Assembly: GCF_003112675.1 (NCBI RefSeq)
Contig: NZ_BFAY01000011.1
Coordinates: forward strand, 62,001-126,000
Length of the DNA stretch: 64,000 bases
DNA from: Leptospira johnsonii
Lineage (GTDB): Bacteria > Spirochaetota > Leptospiria > Leptospirales > Leptospiraceae
Reading direction: 5' to 3'
Shown in pieces: positions 1-9,440 of the stretch. The position numbers and the translations under genes were made by a program. The notes below the pieces were generated by a model. That model had not been told where the DNA came from, made no database searches, and worked only from the letters and a program-made list of their open reading frames with translations. Position 1 is the stretch's first letter, and each line of letters starts with the position of its first letter.

Positions 1-1882
1 AGAAGATCCTGGAGCGAGAAGAGTCGTAAATGTCAGAACAGAGGACTCTCCTCTAGAAATGGACTACGAGGTCCCCAAATTCAAGATCATGTATTTGGAA
101 CTCAAAAAAAGTCACAGGATCAATCTAGAAAATAATCCTTTGATCGTAAGAACGGATACGGACTGCCATGAATTGTCCGGAACAAACCCCAAAAAATTAT
201 TAGAAAAACTAGATATACTTTTAAGGGAAGAAGATCCGGACATTCTTCTTACCCGGTATGGAGACCAGGTCATTCTACCCTACTTGTTCTACCAATCACA
301 AAGACAAGGATTTCTACCCGCATTGGACAGGGATAGGACAACGCCCATCCGAAGAAATATCAGCACCAAAGGAACCAGTTACTTTACCTACGGAAATATA
401 GTGTTCAGGGCACCTTCTTATCCTTTATTCGGAAGATGGCATATTGATTCTAAAAACAGTTTCGTGTATAAGGAAGCGGATCTAATGGGAGTCGTAGAGC
501 TCGCGAGACTTTCCAGACTTCCTATGCAAAAAATGGCGAGAGCATCTACGGGAAAGGCGCTCACTTATATCGAAACGGACGTAGCATTAAGAAGAGGTTA
601 TCTAGTTCCTTGGCAAAAAAGTGCGGTAGAAGCTCCTAAAACGGCCCTCCAATTACTGGAAGCAGACAAGGGAGGATTAGTTTTTCAGCCGGATGTCAGT
701 TACGGAAAAATAGCGGAGAACGTTGCACAATTAGATTTTGCGCAAATGTATCCAAGCATCATGGCAATGCATAATATTTCTCCCGAATGTGTAAACTGCC
801 TTTGTTGCAGTTCCGACGAAACAGTTCCAAAGGCCCCGGACATAGGATATCGTATATGCAATAAACGTAAAGGAGTTGTTTCAGAAGCCTTGGAGCATGT
901 ATTGGAAAGAAGGGCGTATTACAAGCGGCAATCCAAGATCACTTCCGGAAAACAATTAGAAGATTACGAAGCTAAACAAGCCAGTTTGAAATGGATGTTA
1001 GTCACTTCTTTCGGATACTTGGGTTACAGGAATGCAAAATTCGGAAGATTAGAAAGCCACGAAAGTGTAAACGCATTTGGAAGAGAAAAACTTCTACTCG
1101 CAAAAGAAACCGCAGAAGAATTCGGTTACGAGTTTGTTCACGCGATTACTGACAGCATTTTTATTAAAAACCACGATTCTTCTTCTTTAACTTCCTCCGA
1201 ATTAGATTCTTTGTGTTTAGAAATACAGAAGAAGACCGGGATCAGAATGGAAGTGGACGGGATCTATACCTGGTTACTTTTTCCCCCTTCCAGTCAGGAT
1301 TCTGAAATGCCTGTGGCAAACAGATATATGGGAAGATTCCAATCCGGAAAATTGAAATGTAGAGGAATAGGAGCCAGAAGAAAGGACCTACCTTCTTTTA
1401 TCACAAGCGCTCAAAGTGAAATGTTGGAATGGATGAAGACCAAGGTCACAATCAAAGATCTGAAAGAGTCTGAATCCGAAATTTTATCCATCTATCATAA
1501 ATACGATTCCATGATCCGTCAAAATCATATTTCACCGGAAAATCTACTACTTGTCAAATCCAGCTCCAGAGAATTGGAAGAATACGAAGTAATGGGAGCC
1601 ACTGCACTTTCCATGATGAAACTTAAAGATTTGGGAATGGATGTGCAAGCAGGAGAGAAAATAAAATACTTAGTATTGAACCAAAGATCAAAAACAAAAG
1701 ATAGAAGATACATGCCGGAAGAAGAATTACAACTCTATCCGAACAAGATCAAAAAGACAGGTTTCGACAATGAATATTATAGAAAAATGTTGGTTGGGGT
1801 CTTCAGAGAAGTTTGGGCGGAATTTGCATCCTTTAGGGATTTTGATTCTCTCATAGATCCCCAAGGAAAATTCGACTTTTAA
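1..1882 (+). CDS. Family-B DNA polymerase-like protein, 5' end cut by window edge
   Basis: The reading frame is open from base 2, so the start codon lies outside the window and only the C-terminal ~627 residues are present. Polymerase motif A is clear (LDFAQMYPSIM, codons near 740). A motif-B-like helix follows (KWMLVTSFGYLG), then a motif-C-like TDS with hydrophobic flanks (AITDSIFI). This order is that of the palm and fingers of family-B polymerases. Two canonical residues differ: the first Asp of DTDS is Ile, and the Asn of motif B (KxxxNSxYG) is Thr. A Cys-rich stretch (CVNCLCC) follows motif A. The N-terminal exonuclease region cannot be judged. Its role could be repair or translesion synthesis, but this is not shown. 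It converges with the next gene with a 1-bp gap. Confidence 0.85.
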   Translation, partial: EDPGARRVVNVRTEDSPLEMDYEVPKFKIMYLELKKSHRINLENNPLIVRTDTDCHELSGTNPKKLLEKLDILLREEDPDILLTRYGDQVILPYLFYQSQRQGFLPALDRDRTTPIRRNISTKGTSYFTYGNIVFRAPSYPLFGRWHIDSKNSFVYKEADLMGVVELARLSRLPMQKMARASTGKALTYIETDVALRRGYLVPWQKSAVEAPKTALQLLEADKGGLVFQPDVSYGKIAENVAQLDFAQMYPSIMAMHNISPECVNCLCCSSDETVPKAPDIGYRICNKRKGVVSEALEHVLERRAYYKRQSKITSGKQLEDYEAKQASLKWMLVTSFGYLGYRNAKFGRLESHESVNAFGREKLLLAKETAEEFGYEFVHAITDSIFIKNHDSSSLTSSELDSLCLEIQKKTGIRMEVDGIYTWLLFPPSSQDSEMPVANRYMGRFQSGKLKCRGIGARRKDLPSFITSAQSEMLEWMKTKVTIKDLKESESEILSIYHKYDSMIRQNHISPENLLLVKSSSRELEEYEVMGATALSMMKLKDLGMDVQAGEKIKYLVLNQRSKTKDRRYMPEEELQLYPNKIKKTGFDNEYYRKMLVGVFREVWAEFASFRDFDSLIDPQGKFDF

Positions 1883-1883
1883 A

Positions 1884-3029
1884 TTAAAGAGCACCCTTTT
1901 GCATTAACTCTAGATTTTTAATATACCTGTCCCTTTCTCCAGGATGATCCGATTTACCCTTAAACTCCAAACCTAAAGTCAAATTTCCGTCCTCATCTTT
2001 ACCCCACCAACGGATCGCTGCTGAAACAGTCAAAGGAGCCTGCATCTTAAAGAGAATATCGAAAATGAAATCTTCCTGCTTAGTTAGGGTATCTATCAGA
2101 TTTGGATCATGGATCTTTACTTTAAGTCCTTTGGGAGAAGCATCGAAAACCCTGAACTTTTCGGTAGTTTTGATAGTATTCGATTCTTTGATCCGGCCCA
2201 CAACCTCCTCGGAAAGTCTTCCCAGTTCCGTCAAATAATCTGAACTGAGTTTTTTATCCTTACTTTGTATCCAGATATAACCTATGGGGATCGGTTGGTC
2301 TGAATGGTTTTTGTAAATGATAGGGCGAATGAGTTCCGAAACAATTTTTTGATCCTTAAATTTCCGGATCATTGTCCCAATATCGTCGTCTACCTCTTTA
2401 GAATAATCCAAACGATCCGGACCGGATTCTGAATATGAATTAGCGTTTTGTGTATCTTCCAGCAATAAGGATTTGCGAGAACGTTTAACGATCTCGAACT
2501 TCCTATCTAACCCGGGTTTAAATGCCTCGATCACTATATTATCAGAGCTCGTCTTTTTCAGACGGTTTTTATAATCTTCTAAATTCACTTTTACCAAAGT
2601 CGGAATATTGAACATATTCGCTTCAATCACTGTTTTAGGTGTGATTAGATTCGTGACGACAGTTTTGCCATTAGGAACGTTGACCCTAGGACTTTCCCGA
2701 TTCAATTTTGCGATGGCAAGTCTTTCTACCTTTAGTAGATAAAGATCCTTCTCTGCTTGTTGAAGAAATTGACAGTCAATTTCTATATACTTGGCCAGGA
2801 TCTTGAATAAAGAGACCTTCTTCTCACCCGCTTCTTCCCAGTCTTCGGGCATACGGATCAGGACCTTTTCATCCTCTTCCAAATACTTTTTGATGACCGC
2901 TTTTTTATCAAAAGGATAGATCTTAAGAGAAAGTTCCTGATCTAATAGATATTTCAGAATGACATGCTTTTTCTGATCTTTGGAAAGGATATAATCTAAT
3001 GCTCTGGAATTCTTTTCAAAATATTGCAT
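1884..3029 (-). CDS. DUF1577-like, PilZ-like leptospiral protein
   Basis: A soluble 381-residue protein with no signal peptide or membrane segment. It resembles the DUF1577 family described from Leptospira, which has no established function. The C-terminal third contains a segment (RVFDASPKGLKVKI) similar to the D-x-S-x-x-G core of PilZ domains, and an N-terminal part (around residue 113) contains an RESPRVNVP stretch resembling the Arg-rich PilZ entry motif. A c-di-GMP-related role is therefore possible, but the binding motif is not canonical. It is transcribed alone. A 19-nt inverted repeat lies just upstream of its start (3061-3079). Confidence 0.6.
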   Translation of the reverse strand: MQYFEKNSRALDYILSKDQKKHVILKYLLDQELSLKIYPFDKKAVIKKYLEEDEKVLIRMPEDWEEAGEKKVSLFKILAKYIEIDCQFLQQAEKDLYLLKVERLAIAKLNRESPRVNVPNGKTVVTNLITPKTVIEANMFNIPTLVKVNLEDYKNRLKKTSSDNIVIEAFKPGLDRKFEIVKRSRKSLLLEDTQNANSYSESGPDRLDYSKEVDDDIGTMIRKFKDQKIVSELIRPIIYKNHSDQPIPIGYIWIQSKDKKLSSDYLTELGRLSEEVVGRIKESNTIKTTEKFRVFDASPKGLKVKIHDPNLIDTLTKQEDFIFDILFKMQAPLTVSAAIRWWGKDEDGNLTLGLEFKGKSDHPGERDRYIKNLELMQKGAL

Positions 3030-3398
3030 AATCCGACTAAGACTTCTTTTAATAAACGAATTGATTCTTTCGGAATCAACTGACTCACAATTTATTCTTG
3101 GAATGTCTTTCCTATTCGTTTTTTTAAAGTAAAATCGACTTCTTTTGGAAAAAATTTTTTACCAAATTCTATCCATTAGGGGACACGGATCGACTAACGT
3201 ATCCCGCAAACGGGGGAACTTGAAAACTAAGGAAAAATCCCCGAAAAACAGAGTTTTATCTGTATTTTCGTAAATCTATAGATCCCATTTGATACAGAAC
3301 GAATTCCATATTAAAGAATTTACTTCTCGAAATTAATCGATTGACTAGCTCTAATTTTGGAAATAAATTATTAATCCAATTTTGAGTTTGGGGAATAT
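3030..3398. other. Divergent intergenic region of about 370 bp
   Basis: AT-rich spacer between two divergent genes. It must hold both promoters, but I could not fix -10/-35 pairs with confidence. The only ordered element seen is the inverted repeat at 3061-3079. A minus-strand reading frame across 3256-3600 has no recognisable content and overlaps the convincing secreted protein on the other strand, so it is not called. Confidence 0.5.
3061..3079. promoter_or_regulatory. Perfect 7-5-7 inverted repeat upstream of the DUF1577-like gene
   Basis: TTGATTC-tttcg-GAATCAA is a perfect inverted repeat ending 32 nt before the start codon of the minus-strand gene at 1884-3029. It could be an operator. 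The half-site resembles TTGAT, but the spacing is wrong for an FNR/CRP box, which needs TTGAT-N4-ATCAA. The binding protein is unknown. Confidence 0.35.
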
Positions 3399-3698
3399 AT
3401 GAAAAAACTACTCGTCGTCCAGCTTCTCTTCTTGGTCTTTTCCGCTTATTCAAAATTTGATCTTTATGCGGACGGATGTTATATCTGCGCATCCGGATCG
3501 AGTTCCAATTGTAGGGACTACTGCAGTTATTCAGGCTCGGACACTTCTGAAAGTCGCAAAAAATGTGAGAAGTCAGGCTGTAAGATCGGAGGAACGGCAA
3601 GTTGTCCTACTGCCGTAAATTATAAAGTTTGTTCTGCTTCTATTTTCGATCCTCCTATCGATAAGAAAACCTTATTAGCATCCCTTCTCGCTAAATAG
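3399..3698 (+). CDS. Small secreted cysteine-rich protein
   Basis: A 99-residue product with a clear signal peptide (MKKLLVVQLLFLVFSAYSK) and a short mature domain rich in Cys (CYIC, then about seven more) and Ser/Gly. The even spacing of the cysteines suggests a disulfide-bonded or metal-binding periplasmic or surface protein. I recognise no family. A GGGGA element precedes the ATG, and a strong hairpin terminator follows the stop codon, so this is a single-gene transcript. Confidence 0.6.
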   Translation: MKKLLVVQLLFLVFSAYSKFDLYADGCYICASGSSSNCRDYCSYSGSDTSESRKKCEKSGCKIGGTASCPTAVNYKVCSASIFDPPIDKKTLLASLLAK

Positions 3699-3706
3699 CT
3701 TCGAAT

Positions 3707-3735
3707 CCCGGGGAATTGTCTATCCCCGGGTGTCT
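3707..3735 (+). terminator. Rho-independent terminator of the Cys-rich gene
   Basis: Perfect 8-bp GC stem, CCCGGGGA (3707-3714) paired with TCCCCGGG (3723-3730), 8-nt loop, followed by a pyrimidine/T-rich tract. It sits 9 nt after the stop of the upstream plus-strand gene and just before the end of the convergent gene. The tail on the minus strand is not T-rich, so it acts mainly on the plus strand. Confidence 0.75.
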
Positions 3736-3739
3736 TTTC

Positions 3740-4552
3740 TTACTTTAAAGTATTTATAAAATCGCTAAGGTCGGCGCTGATTTTAGGAGAACTTACTTCA
3801 AATACCATGGGAGGATTCGTACCCAATGTAGGGCTGAACATTCCGAGACATTCCAAACTTCCTATCCCACATTCCTTAGGATTCGGAGAGACCCATAAGG
3901 CCCTCCATACAGAGTAATTATTATCGTATTCTAGTTCTTTGATCAGATTTAGGTTTTTATCATATACCAAAACTTTCGTGTTGGCTGCATACGCTTCATA
4001 AGAAGGTAGAATACCTAAAGTTGCTACGCTGAATAAACTGGAAAAGATGGTTACAAAGTTCAGGCCTATATGCCTCGTTTTTTCAAAAACAGGATAATGT
4101 AATCCCATGATATAATAATCATAAGGAAGATTTTTAAAGGAGAAGGTGTAATTCTCAGCCGTTTTTGAGATCTCTAAAAACTTTTCCAATTCTTTGATCC
4201 CAGTAGGACCTGTTACCTCTAAGAAAGACTTTGCGAATTTCGAAACCTTCTCCGCAGCTAAATCTTTCCTAATTCCATTCGGTTTATTTTCCCCTGGAAT
4301 AGGAAAACTACCTCCAATCGGTTCTTTGATCGTACGGGAATATGGATCGGAAAGAGCCTCGAAGTCCACTGTCCCATCTGGATTTTTTAACTTAGTGGAT
4401 TTGAACGTATTAAACCCTAAATAAGCGATCTTGAATTTTTTAGTCAGTTGTTTTGTGGGAACTCCTACATCACCGGTTGGGGCAAGAGAATATCTGGAAG
4501 CGCAGGCATTGGATAAAAATAAAAGTAAGATAGAAAGGACGAGTAAACGCAT
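3740..4552 (-). CDS. Putative lipoprotein, unknown function
   Basis: 270 residues starting with a hydrophobic signal and a spirochaetal lipobox (LSNAC, Cys at residue 17), so probably lipid-anchored in the inner or outer membrane. The mature part is mixed alpha/beta. A hydrophobic stretch in the middle (GLNFVTIFSSLFSVATLGIL) could be a membrane-associated helix. I recognise no family. It is transcribed alone. Confidence 0.6.
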   Translation of the reverse strand: MRLLVLSILLLFLSNACASRYSLAPTGDVGVPTKQLTKKFKIAYLGFNTFKSTKLKNPDGTVDFEALSDPYSRTIKEPIGGSFPIPGENKPNGIRKDLAAEKVSKFAKSFLEVTGPTGIKELEKFLEISKTAENYTFSFKNLPYDYYIMGLHYPVFEKTRHIGLNFVTIFSSLFSVATLGILPSYEAYAANTKVLVYDKNLNLIKELEYDNNYSVWRALWVSPNPKECGIGSLECLGMFSPTLGTNPPMVFEVSSPKISADLSDFINTLK

Positions 4553-4620
4553 TTGGAAACCCTAAACGAATTTCCAGGAAGATTCCAGTAAAAAATTTAC
4601 TTCGTTTATGGATTAAATTC

Positions 4621-5034
4621 TCAAACTTCTTCTTTTGAAGGGATTAATACCAACGCCAAACTGCATAGAGCGATCACTAAAGTGACCGGAGTAAATACGA
4701 AAGATTCTGTTGAATTGATAGAGAATATATTTCCTAAAGTATTCAAAGAAAAGATCGCGACCATGAACCAAATTGAGATCCGAACGATCGATTTAGGAAT
4801 AGGGAGTTTGATAAATTCGGAATCGAGTGCGATCACTATTAAAAAGATAGAATTCAGAAGAATAGAAACCGATTCGAATACGACCATCTGTTCCCAAGTC
4901 TCCAATCGTCCTCCCCATACTATGGAAAATGGGACCGCACCCGATATGATGATCGTGTGAAAAATAATAGAACAGGAAAAAAACAAAAGGAGTAAACCTG
5001 CAGCGAACTTTCTGATCAGTATCTTTTTATTCAT
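4621..5034 (-). CDS. Small four-helix membrane protein
   Basis: 137 residues predicted to form about four transmembrane helices (roughly residues 10-33, 50-68, 82-103 and 113-131), with short charged ends. No motif or family is recognised. It lies downstream of the act operon terminator, so it is probably a separate transcript. Confidence 0.55.
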   Translation of the reverse strand: MNKKILIRKFAAGLLLLFFSCSIIFHTIIISGAVPFSIVWGGRLETWEQMVVFESVSILLNSIFLIVIALDSEFIKLPIPKSIVRISIWFMVAIFSLNTLGNIFSINSTESFVFTPVTLVIALCSLALVLIPSKEEV

Positions 5035-5055
5035 AATATCTATACTCGCTTATGC

Positions 5056-5091
5056 AAAAAAAATCCCCCAACGAATCAAATTCGGAGGGGG
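5056..5091 (-). terminator. Rho-independent terminator of the act operon
   Basis: Read on the minus strand, CCCCC-TC-CGAA, a 5-nt loop, then TTCG-TT-GGGGG form a long stem with one internal mismatch, followed by ATTTTTTTT (complement of the A-run at 5056-5063). It lies about 40 nt past the stop of the last operon gene (5130). Confidence 0.8.
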
Positions 5092-5129
5092 CTTTGTGAA
5101 TTTTGAAACGGATAAAAGAACGTTTTCTT

Positions 5130-5654
5130 TTACTTTTTCAGCTCAGGTGCCAGATCTGCCAGAGGAACCTTGTCTTTGGGAAGGTTCTTGTAGATATCAT
5201 ATTCGAATCCGTCTGCAGATCTTCCTTTTGAATCAGGTCCTGCGTTAGGATCGTTTTTATAATTATATCTGTCTCTGTCTTCTCTGTCCAAGAAAGGTTT
5301 GTAATCGGAACGATAGGCCCATTTGAAAACGGAATCGTCAGGATTCTGAGCGACTACCAAACAAACCGGGTCCACCCAACCTTCGTTTTTCTCGGTCTTG
5401 ATACGAACCAATTTTTTCGCGATATAGTAATGGTTTCTGTAATCATAAACTTTTACTACTGTTCCAACAGGAAGGAATTCCACGGGAACCGGATTGGATT
5501 GGTCATCGGAAAGAATTCCGACTTTAGGATCCAATTTACCTTTTTCTAATGTAGGGCAATTGATATTCCCTACGATTTGAGCGGTGTTGGAACAAGCTCC
5601 CAATGAGAGAGCTGCAATTCCGAGGATCGTAATATTTAATGCTAATTTTTTCAT
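5130..5654 (-). CDS. SH3-like lipoprotein at the end of the act operon
   Basis: 174 residues with an n-region and lipobox typical of a lipoprotein (LSLGACSN, Cys around residue 21). The mature N-terminal half (VEFLPVGTVVKVYDYRNHYYIAK... and GWVDPVCL) reads like a bacterial SH3 fold; the C-terminal part is charged and probably disordered. It starts 11 nt after actF and precedes the operon terminator, so it is co-transcribed with alternative complex III. It may be an accessory or anchoring subunit; no such role is established. Confidence 0.7.
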   Translation of the reverse strand: MKKLALNITILGIAALSLGACSNTAQIVGNINCPTLEKGKLDPKVGILSDDQSNPVPVEFLPVGTVVKVYDYRNHYYIAKKLVRIKTEKNEGWVDPVCLVVAQNPDDSVFKWAYRSDYKPFLDREDRDRYNYKNDPNAGPDSKGRSADGFEYDIYKNLPKDKVPLADLAPELKK

Positions 5655-5665
5655 GATCCTTTTCC

Positions 5666-6889
5666 TTATTGGTGATGGTGTAAAGAGTCTTCCAATCTCG
5701 GATCTCCTACCGGGATCAAAGGAGCTTTTTCCAATCTTTTCAGAACTACCAGACCGAATAATCCGATCACTCCTACTACTGCTCCTAAAGATACCAAGTA
5801 TCCGCCGAAGGAAAAATCTACGAAATTAGCAGGATATACTAACCAGAAAATCTCAGTAGCTTGAGTAAAGATAACCCAAAGAGATACTTTTAATAAGAAA
5901 TCGATGTCTCTTTTGTTAGGACGGTTCAATAGGAGTAAGAAAGGAACCGCGAACTTGATCGCAGGCAATGCCAGTGTCAGATATTCCCATCCGCCAGTAA
6001 GCCTTTGCTCATAGAAGAAAGTTTCTTCCGGAATAGCGGCATACCAAATCAACATAAACTGAGAGAAACCAACATAAGCCCAGAATACTGTGAAACCAAG
6101 TATGAATTTTCCTAAGTCGTGGATATGGTTTTCGTTAACCAGATTTCCTAAAAATCCTTTTTTCTTCAGGTAATACGCCATGATCACGAAAGAAGAAAGT
6201 CCTGCCTGATAAGCTCCTGCGAAACAGTAAACTCCGAACATGGTAGAGAACCAGTGTGGAGTAAGAGACATGATCAACATGATGGAAACTAAGGAGAAGG
6301 AAAGTGCGAAGAATATGATATATCCTCCGGCTAACTTTGCATTGAACTGAGTATGTTTAACGTCTTTGTCACTGTCTTGCGTTACGGATTTCTTATAGAA
6401 TAAGTATCCGAACGTAGACCAAGCTGCTCCTAAAACGACCACCATTGCGGAGAAGAACCCGATATTCAAAAGAGGCTTTTTGTGTTTTAAGAGTTTATCA
6501 GCTTCTACCGCTTCTGCGTGAGTCCACTCATATAGATCGTGAGCTCCCAAGATCAGAATAAGAAGAAGGACCGCTGCAACCGGAACGAACAGTCCATACG
6601 TTTCGGAAATTCTGCGAAGAGTTACCGGCCAATGAGCACCTGTGATATGTGCCAATGAGGTAAAGAAGATCCCTGCAAGTGTAATTCCCAAAATGAAGAA
6701 TACGCCGACCAGATATACGGACCAAGCCGGATTGGAATGACCGCCTTCATGACGAAGTTCAGGATGTCCAAGACCGAAAGCCGCGAGGCCAATGCTTGCC
6801 AAACCTACTAGAATCATTCCTACCAGAGCGTTTCTGGTTTTGGAATCCAACTTAAAGTTGATTAAGTTTTGTTCTACTTTAACTTCCAT
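5666..6889 (-). CDS. actF: Alternative complex III, quinone-binding NrfD-like subunit ActF
   Basis: 407-residue polytopic protein with about ten transmembrane helices, of the NrfD/PsrC type. Alternative complex III oxidises quinol and reduces cytochrome c or a partner oxidase; ActC and ActF are the two large membrane subunits in this family. The C-terminus is His-rich (LHHHQ). The identity rests on topology and on the operon order actABCDEF. Its start codon overlaps the end of actE by 1 nt. Confidence 0.92.
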   Translation of the reverse strand: MEVKVEQNLINFKLDSKTRNALVGMILVGLASIGLAAFGLGHPELRHEGGHSNPAWSVYLVGVFFILGITLAGIFFTSLAHITGAHWPVTLRRISETYGLFVPVAAVLLLILILGAHDLYEWTHAEAVEADKLLKHKKPLLNIGFFSAMVVVLGAAWSTFGYLFYKKSVTQDSDKDVKHTQFNAKLAGGYIIFFALSFSLVSIMLIMSLTPHWFSTMFGVYCFAGAYQAGLSSFVIMAYYLKKKGFLGNLVNENHIHDLGKFILGFTVFWAYVGFSQFMLIWYAAIPEETFFYEQRLTGGWEYLTLALPAIKFAVPFLLLLNRPNKRDIDFLLKVSLWVIFTQATEIFWLVYPANFVDFSFGGYLVSLGAVVGVIGLFGLVVLKRLEKAPLIPVGDPRLEDSLHHHQ

Positions 6890-7488
6890 TATTTACCAGC
6901 CGTTCTGTTGTCGTATTCTTGTAATTTACGAACATATAATATGATTTTCCAACGATCCTCGGTAGGAACTTGAGAAGCGTAACTTTTCATAGCTCCTTTT
7001 CCTTCGGTGATGATATGATAGATCTGTCCGTCGGAATAAGCTTTAGCGGTTGCAGATGTAAGTGCAGCCATTGGGCTTCCGTCGGATTGAGCCATATTCA
7101 AACGTGGAGCTGGACCTACTACGGTTCCATTTCCTTGTCCTCTAACACCGTGACAAGGGCTACAATACGTTTGGTATTTGATCTCCCCCTTTTGAAGAGT
7201 AGCCAGATCTCCTTTGATAGGATTCGCAAGTCCCTTATTAGGAAGAGCATCCAGAGATTGTGCCCAACCTGCATACTCGTACGGGAAATATCCCTGAGGA
7301 ACTGCTCCTAAAGGAGGCAAACGTAAGGAAGTATTGTTCGGAAAATTAGAGTCCGCTTCCTGAGCCTCTCTTGCTGGAGAATCGGCCATGTCCGGCATAT
7401 ACTCCATAGGAGGAGTCTTAGACTCGCAGTTCCATAGGATCAAGCCCGCGAGAGAAAGAGCAAAAATTCTTTGCAGTGAAATCATCAA
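6889..7488 (-). CDS. actE: Alternative complex III monohaem cytochrome c subunit ActE
   Basis: 199 residues with a lipobox-like signal (LILWNC, Cys 21) and one c-type haem site, CSPCH (residues 109-113), in a canonical mono-haem cytochrome c fold. The GAMKSYASQV segment near residue 165 supplies the likely axial Met. In alternative complex III this subunit passes electrons from the complex to the acceptor on the periplasmic side. It lies between actD and actF. Confidence 0.93.
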   Translation of the reverse strand: MMISLQRIFALSLAGLILWNCESKTPPMEYMPDMADSPAREAQEADSNFPNNTSLRLPPLGAVPQGYFPYEYAGWAQSLDALPNKGLANPIKGDLATLQKGEIKYQTYCSPCHGVRGQGNGTVVGPAPRLNMAQSDGSPMAALTSATAKAYSDGQIYHIITEGKGAMKSYASQVPTEDRWKIILYVRKLQEYDNRTAGK

Positions 7489-7495
7489 AATTCTC

Positions 7496-8046
7496 CTATT
7501 TCACCGTCTCGACATGTTTAGAGCCGAGGCCTTTGATAAAGTCGGTCACTGAACCTTCTGAATAATTCGCGGAGTTGGATGGGATCCAAAGTGCAAATTT
7601 GTCGGTAGTGATATCCGGATGTAAAACCTTACGACCGGTTTTTGGAAGTTTAGCCAGGAAGAACAAAGCTGCAGCTGTAGAAAGTCCAGCCATGAACACT
7701 GTAAACTCGAATGTGATCGGAATATACGCGAACCAAGCGTTGAAACTTTTTCCGGAGATATTGATCGGCCAATCGTATTTATGAGTTAAATACTGCATGG
7801 AGAAGCCGGTGATACATCCGAAAAGTCCCATGAAGAAGGTCACCCAAGGAAGTCCGGAGCGAGGAAGACCCATTGCGTCATCCAGTCCGTGAACAGGATA
7901 CGGAGTAAAACAATCGAAGTTGGTGTAACCCTTATCTTTTGTTTTTTGAGCCGCGTCTATGATCTGAGCGGGAGTATCGAATAATCCGAAAACCCCATGT
8001 TCTGTTTCTTCGAAAGTATGAAACTGTTCTTTCTTAGGAGTATACA

Positions 8047-8047
<1 letters not shown>
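7496..8047 (-). CDS. actD: Alternative complex III membrane subunit ActD (DUF3341)
   Basis: 183 residues with a cytoplasmic N-terminal domain (sensing a G-x-FD motif, GVFGLFDTPAQIIDAA) and two transmembrane helices (around 88-108 and 120-143), the layout of DUF3341/ActD. The function within the complex is structural. It overlaps actC by 1 nt, consistent with translational coupling. Confidence 0.92.
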
Positions 8048-9420
<1,373 letters not shown>

Positions 9421-9440
9421 AGCGCTTTAATTACTCCGGA

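Noticed and set aside
3061..3079. FNR-like box
   Set aside because: The TTGAT and ATCAA half-sites are 9 nt apart, not the 4 nt needed for a Crp/FNR site.
3256..3600. Minus-strand reading frame of 114 codons
   Set aside because: Overlaps the convincing secreted Cys-rich gene on the other strand and has no signal, motif or good ribosome site.
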